DNA of 8,057 nucleotides from Candidatus Atribacteria bacterium 4572_76 (GTDB taxonomy: Bacteria; Atribacterota; Phoenicimicrobiia; Phoenicimicrobiales; Phoenicimicrobiaceae), in the NCBI GenBank assembly GCA_002084865.1, contig NBMG01000093.1:1-8057 (forward strand), given 5' to 3'. How positions within the stretch are numbered: position 1 is the stretch's first letter; each line of letters opens with the position of its first letter. Below are positions 5,589 to 8,057 of this stretch, one piece after another. A program made the position numbers and the translations under genes. Under the pieces are notes generated by a model, which was not told the DNA's origin, made no database searches, and worked only from the letters and a program-made list of their open reading frames with translations.

Positions 5589-5680
5589 AGTCTGACCCCG
5601 CCCTTTTTATGCCTTACTTTATCCAGGAGTTCTGAGTCTGACCCCGCCCTTTTTATGCCTTACTTTATCCAGGAGTTCTG
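5589..5680 (-). repeat. Perfect 46-bp tandem duplication in dinB
   Basis: Copies 5589-5634 and 5635-5680 are identical. On the minus strand the unit encodes ELLDKVRHKKGGVRL in the little-finger domain of the Y-family polymerase. As 46 is one more than a multiple of three, the duplication shifts the frame, ending the ORF with the spurious residues RTPG. Reading through a single copy restores VRLLGIKLSNL, the expected family sequence. Confidence 0.95.
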
Positions 5681-6182
5681 TAACAGTTTTAAAGATGATA
5701 TCATCAAGATTGGTAGGATTTTCTAAAGTCTTAGATTTATTAAAGGTAATAAAATCGTGGAACCTTATTTTTAAAGTGATGGTTCGGCCTTTATAACCTT
5801 TTTTTCTCGCTGTATAGCCCACCAGCTGGGAAATTTTTAGCAGTTCATTTATTAGAACTGCTTTTTCGGATATATTATTGCCGAAGGTTGTTTCTTTACC
5901 GATAGATTTTGCGGTTGATGGAGGAGTAACCGGACTTTTCCCCCGAGCCAGAAGTTTTATCTTTTTCCCGTTTTTCCCCAGAAGGTTTTCCAATATAGAA
6001 TCAGGCATCAAGGCTAATTGTTCTACCCGGTAAATACCGGATTTTTTTAGTAGCTCTTCTGTCTTTTTCCCTATACCCCAGAGAGCAGAGACGGGGAGGG
6101 GATAAAGAATTTTTTGAATATCTTTTGAAGGGATAATGTAAAAACCGTCCGGCTTCCCCAGGTTAGTGGCTATCTTGGCCAA
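5619..6182 (-). CDS. dinB: DinB/Pol IV C-terminal fragment (HhH and little finger)
   Basis: This 187-residue frame encodes the C-terminal half of a Y-family DNA polymerase. It opens in the conserved (K)FLAKIATNLGKPDGFY segment, passes through the helix-hairpin-helix thumb (PVSALWGIGKKTEELLKKSGI, about residues 31-51), the SIGKETTFG entry to the little finger (about 92-100), and the GRTITLKIRFHDF strand, and ends at ELLDKVRHKKGGVRL. The first codon shown (ATG for MAKIA) is not a natural start; homology continues upstream to about 6190 in this frame. It overlaps the N-terminal fragment by 13 nt in a different frame. Family role: low-fidelity translesion synthesis. As the sequence stands the fragment lacks the catalytic palm and ends in a frameshift caused by the 46-bp duplication, so it should be inactive. 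Confidence 0.85.
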   Translation of the reverse strand: MAKIATNLGKPDGFYIIPSKDIQKILYPLPVSALWGIGKKTEELLKKSGIYRVEQLALMPDSILENLLGKNGKKIKLLARGKSPVTPPSTAKSIGKETTFGNNISEKAVLINELLKISQLVGYTARKKGYKGRTITLKIRFHDFITFNKSKTLENPTNLDDIIFKTVTELLDKVRHKKGGVRLRTPG

Positions 6183-6487
6183 GAATTTATAATCTGAAAA
6201 AATTTTTTAGATGCTTCTAAGTATTTATTCATTTGAGAAGGAATAAAAATTCCCTCATGACATTTTTGGCGGGCTTCCCAGATAGGCATCCCGGCATGAA
6301 CACCGTATTTACGGGCTTCATAGGAAGCGGCACAGACCACTCCCCGATTTGAATTACCTCCGCCACCGCTTATCCCTCCTACAATAAGAGGTTTTCCTCG
6401 ATAAGCCGGATTATCTCTTTGCTCTACGGAAGCAAAGAAGGCATCAAGATCCAGATGAATTATGGATAAACAATGGTTATTACTCAT
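6170..6487 (-). CDS. dinB: DinB/Pol IV N-terminal fragment (palm start and fingers)
   Basis: This 105-residue frame begins like a complete DinB: IIHLDLDAFFASVEQRDNP (9-27) with the first metal-binding Asp13, then GKPLIVGG, RGVVCAASYEARKYGV (48-63) and MPIWEARQKC (67-76). It breaks at YLEASKKFFQI. In intact relatives about 55 more residues follow, including the SIDEAFLD-type motif with the other catalytic acidic residues, before KFLAKIA; here KFLAKIA follows almost at once in another frame, so about 165 bp appear to be missing. The initiator ATG (6485-6487) has no clear Shine-Dalgarno sequence. It lies downstream of the dnaE-type gene on the same strand, as in damage-tolerance polymerase cassettes. 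Active polymerase cannot be made from this sequence. Confidence 0.88.
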   Translation of the reverse strand: MSNNHCLSIIHLDLDAFFASVEQRDNPAYRGKPLIVGGISGGGGNSNRGVVCAASYEARKYGVHAGMPIWEARQKCHEGIFIPSQMNKYLEASKKFFQIINSWPR

Positions 6488-6503
6488 TTAGCGTATAGTT
6501 TTT

Positions 6504-6522
6504 GACAGGCGAGACGCCTGTC
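6504..6522. repeat. Perfect 8-bp inverted repeat upstream of dinB
   Basis: GACAGGCG (6504-6511), loop AGA, CGCCTGTC (6515-6522). It lies 17 bp upstream of the dinB start codon on the minus strand. GACAGGCG-type hairpins are, from memory, recurrent intergenic repeats in some bacteria. It could be an operator, an attenuating hairpin that masks translation start, or only a dispersed repeat. No LexA-box consensus is evident. Confidence 0.6.
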
Positions 6523-6556
6523 CTACGTTAATAAAATAAATTATTATTGTAAGAGA

Positions 6557-6576
6557 GGGCGCATTGCAATACGCCC
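6557..6576. repeat. Near-perfect 20-bp palindrome
   Basis: GGGCGCATTG (6557-6566) abuts CAATACGCCC (6567-6576). There is one mismatch on the plus strand, which becomes a G-U pair in minus-strand RNA. The GTAGGGGCGTATTGCAATACGCCC type is a familiar dispersed palindrome in unrelated bacterial genomes (from memory). It lies in the dnaE-dinB spacer with the other repeats. Confidence 0.6.
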
Positions 6577-6587
6577 CTACCTCCGAA

Positions 6588-6694
6588 ACTACAAACTCGC
6601 AACCCGTTACTCATTACACATTACTCATCACCGTATTTTTCTATACGCTACACGCTGTACGCTCTACGCTAGTTTTACGAGATACGAGATACGA
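6588..6694. repeat. Degenerate heptanucleotide tandem arrays (three blocks)
   Basis: Block 1: AC dinucleotides recur exactly every 7 bp at 6588, 6595, 6602, 6609, 6616, 6623 and 6630, with ACTCATT-like units best conserved. Block 2: ACGCT recurs at 6645, 6652, 6659 and 6666, again period 7. Block 3: ACGAGAT at 6677 and 6684 plus ACGA at 6691. The blocks are separated by short phase breaks. This resembles the heptameric short tandemly repeated repetitive sequences described in cyanobacteria. Blocks 2 and 3 lie inside the 3' end of the dnaE-type ORF and encode its last residues and stop. Confidence 0.75.
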
Positions 6695-7411
6695 ATTTAT
6701 ATTTACAATCTTTCGGGCGATTATTTTAGAGCTGCTACTATCTTTGCTTAAGACCCCTTTTATCAAAAGAGGTGCTTCCTGACGAAAAAGATTAGAATAT
6801 TTTTGATAAACCTCTGGAAAGGCAATTACTTCAAAAAAGCCTGCTTCATCTTCCAGGAGTAAAAAAGCCATAACCTCCTTTTGTCTGGTAAATTGTCTTC
6901 TTATCTGGATTAGCATTCCCCTTATAAAAATTGGTTTTTGATAAAAATAATTTAACAGTTGATTGGAATTCTTAATTGGTAAATGTGTTAATATTTTATC
7001 ATATTTTTTTAAAGGATAGTTACTTATATATAAATTGAGTATTTCTTTTTCTAAATTCATTTGGTAAGATTTAGAAAAATGATAAGCAGGGATGGAGTCA
7101 GAAGAAATAAGTTCAGATATTTTATTTTGAGCCCCGTCTTTAGCTTTCTTATTTCTAACCTCCTTTAAGGTAAGAGGGAGCAGGGTTAATAATGACGAAC
7201 GGGGATAAGCGGTGAAATCCGAACGGGGATAAGCGGTGAAATCAAAAGCACCTACCTTAATTAAATTTTCTACTAATGGTTGATTAATTCTTAGAGGCGT
7301 AGTTTTATAACAGAAATCATACAGGGAATTAAATCTTTTACATCTTTTCCTGAGAGATAGAATGGATTTTAAATGCTTTTCTCCCATACCTTTTATCTTG
7401 CCCAGTCCCAC
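6641..7411 (-). CDS. dnaE: DNA polymerase III alpha-type subunit, C-terminal fragment
   Basis: This frame encodes the C-terminal part of a DnaE-type polymerase. Homology really begins near 7510 (RYIQEARRFNV, then LLPDINKSEAGFTVEGGAIR), about 100 bp before the nominal start. Following are GLGKIKGMGEK (helix-hairpin-helix region), a LVENLIKVGAFD segment, LEKEILNLYISNYPL, and an OB fold (IRGMLIQIRRQFTRQKEVMAFLLLEDEAGFFEVIAFPE, split here as IRGMLIQ and FFEVIAFPE). A 24-bp in-frame duplication repeats FTAYPRS. The ORF ends soon after the OB fold with about 17 residues (SYLVSRKTSVERTACSV) encoded by the heptanucleotide array, so the natural C-terminus may have been replaced; the tau-binding domain of E. 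coli DnaE is absent. It is in a different frame from the upstream fragment at 7482-8057, with the fingers segment missing between them. Confidence 0.85.
   Translation of the reverse strand: MGLGKIKGMGEKHLKSILSLRKRCKRFNSLYDFCYKTTPLRINQPLVENLIKVGAFDFTAYPRSDFTAYPRSSLLTLLPLTLKEVRNKKAKDGAQNKISELISSDSIPAYHFSKSYQMNLEKEILNLYISNYPLKKYDKILTHLPIKNSNQLLNYFYQKPIFIRGMLIQIRRQFTRQKEVMAFLLLEDEAGFFEVIAFPEVYQKYSNLFRQEAPLLIKGVLSKDSSSSKIIARKIVNINSYLVSRKTSVERTACSV
7196..7243 (-). repeat. Perfect 24-bp tandem duplication in dnaE
   Basis: Copies 7196-7219 and 7220-7243 are identical. The unit is 8 codons, giving FTAYPRSDFTAYPRSS on the minus strand. Related DnaE proteins go from GAFD directly into a single short loop and then the next helix, so one copy is the expected length. 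The frame is kept. Confidence 0.95.
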
Positions 7412-7481
7412 TCGAATAGCTCCACCCTCTACGGTAAAACCAGCTTCACTCTTATTTATATCGGGAAGGAGTACTTTAACA

Positions 7482-8057
7482 TTAAAACGCCGGGCTTCCT
7501 GAATATAGCGGGAGGTCGGCTTCTCCTAAACTAAGTCCCGCAAAAACTGAAACTACCTGCATAACCTGTTCCTGATAAAGGATAACTCCGTAAGTGTCTT
7601 TTAAAATTGGTTTTAATTTGGGGTGTAGACAGTCTATCTCTTCTTCTCCCCGTTTTCTTTTAAGATAGTGTTCAGTCATCCCGCTGTCTAAGGGACCGGG
7701 TCGGTATAAAGATAGGGCAGCGATTAAATCAACTAGATAGGAAGGGGAAAGCCTCCTTAGAAGAGAAGACATCCCTGAACTTTCCAGTTGGAAGACTCCC
7801 AGAGTCTTGCCTTTTTGCAGGACAGAGAAGGTGGCTTTATCATCAAGAGGAATCTTGCTGAGGTTAATGTTTATATTATTTTTTTTCAACATTTCTAAAG
7901 TCTTTTTAATTACGGTAAGGCTGCGGGAGCCCAGTATATCCATTTTTAATAAGCCTAAATCTTTGATGGATTCTTTTTCGTATTGGCTGACTATCTCTCC
8001 CTGGTTAGTTATTTCCAGAGGGACTACTTCTGAAAGCGGCCTATCTGAGATTATCAT
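7482..8057 (-). CDS. dnaE: DNA polymerase III alpha-type subunit, central fragment (5' end outside window)
   Basis: The frame is open to the end of the window, so the gene starts beyond 8057; the ATG at 8055-8057 is internal. Sequence typical of the DnaE palm is clear: VVPLEITNQGEIVSQYE, GLLKMDILGSRSLTVI with Asp40 at the third catalytic aspartate position, LGVFQLESSGMSSLLRRL, ALYRPGPLDSGM, LHPKLKPILKDTYGVILYQEQVMQV and AGLSLGEAD. After GEAD the expected LLRRAMGKK fingers sequence is absent. The frame instead runs PLYSGSPAF into a stop at 7482-7484, while the next homologous sequence (YIQEARRF) is in another frame from about 7510. About 90-100 residues (near 280-300 bp) are missing, including the KKK and GYGFNKSHAAAY-type motifs. 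Family role: replicative or damage-tolerance DNA synthesis. As written, it cannot give a full polymerase. Confidence 0.9.
   Translation of the reverse strand: MIISDRPLSEVVPLEITNQGEIVSQYEKESIKDLGLLKMDILGSRSLTVIKKTLEMLKKNNININLSKIPLDDKATFSVLQKGKTLGVFQLESSGMSSLLRRLSPSYLVDLIAALSLYRPGPLDSGMTEHYLKRKRGEEEIDCLHPKLKPILKDTYGVILYQEQVMQVVSVFAGLSLGEADLPLYSGSPAF

Noticed and set aside
5591..5612. TCTGACCCCGCCCTTTTTATG as a dispersed REP-type repeat
   Set aside because: It resembles such repeats but is fully explained as the dinB codons for HKKGGVR, present twice because of the 46-bp duplication.
6488..6530. TTGACA at 6502-6507 as a plus-strand promoter
   Set aside because: It is part of the GACAGGCG hairpin, has no good -10 box at the right distance, and would drive no plus-strand gene.
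6564..6782. Plus-strand 72-codon ORF
   Set aside because: It is composed of the heptanucleotide arrays and antisense dnaE sequence; no domain, and the arrays make long open frames by chance.

Overview
AT-rich bacterial window with two divergent halves. It holds no rRNA, tRNA or transposase, so taxonomy can only be guessed. Stressosome genes feeding a two-component/c-di-GMP output, dispersed hairpin repeats and heptanucleotide arrays would suit an uncultured, anaerobic or subsurface lineage, but I cannot name a phylum.

Positions 1-300 (+) are the 3' end of a GGDEF (diguanylate cyclase-type) gene. A repeat-rich spacer with a plausible promoter (301-574) follows. Positions 575-5401 (+) form one compact co-directional signalling operon: an RsbR-type STAS protein with no sensor domain, an RsbS-type STAS protein, an RsbT-type kinase, a hybrid histidine kinase whose N-terminus is a degenerate RsbT-like ATPase fold, a stand-alone receiver, and a receiver-GAF-HD-GYP protein. 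The natural reading is a stressosome core (RsbR/RsbS, acted on by RsbT) that controls a phosphorelay, whose output is c-di-GMP hydrolysis by the HD-GYP domain. No sigma-B, RsbU, RsbV, RsbW or RsbX gene is in the window.

Positions 5410-8057 (-) hold remains of a DNA-polymerase pair: a dnaE-type replicative polymerase alpha subunit (5' end outside the window), then a dinB/Pol IV-type Y-family polymerase. Both are broken. dnaE lacks about 90-100 residues (the fingers segment) and changes frame. dinB lacks about 55 residues including the SIDE-type catalytic motif, changes frame, carries a frameshifting duplication, and has a further frameshift in its tail. Between them lie palindromes and a degenerate 7-bp-period array that supplies the last residues and stop codon of the dnaE ORF.

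The most unusual feature cuts across both halves: four perfect two-copy tandem duplications (45, 28, 46 and 24 bp) in about 5.2 kb, three of them inside conserved protein-coding sequence and two of those frameshifting. The 45-bp copy duplicates a ribosome binding site and start codon, and the 28-bp copy breaks the histidine kinase reading frame. Either this genome is accumulating micro-duplications (possibly reversible, giving phase-variable signalling) or this is a misassembly signature. Reads are needed to decide.
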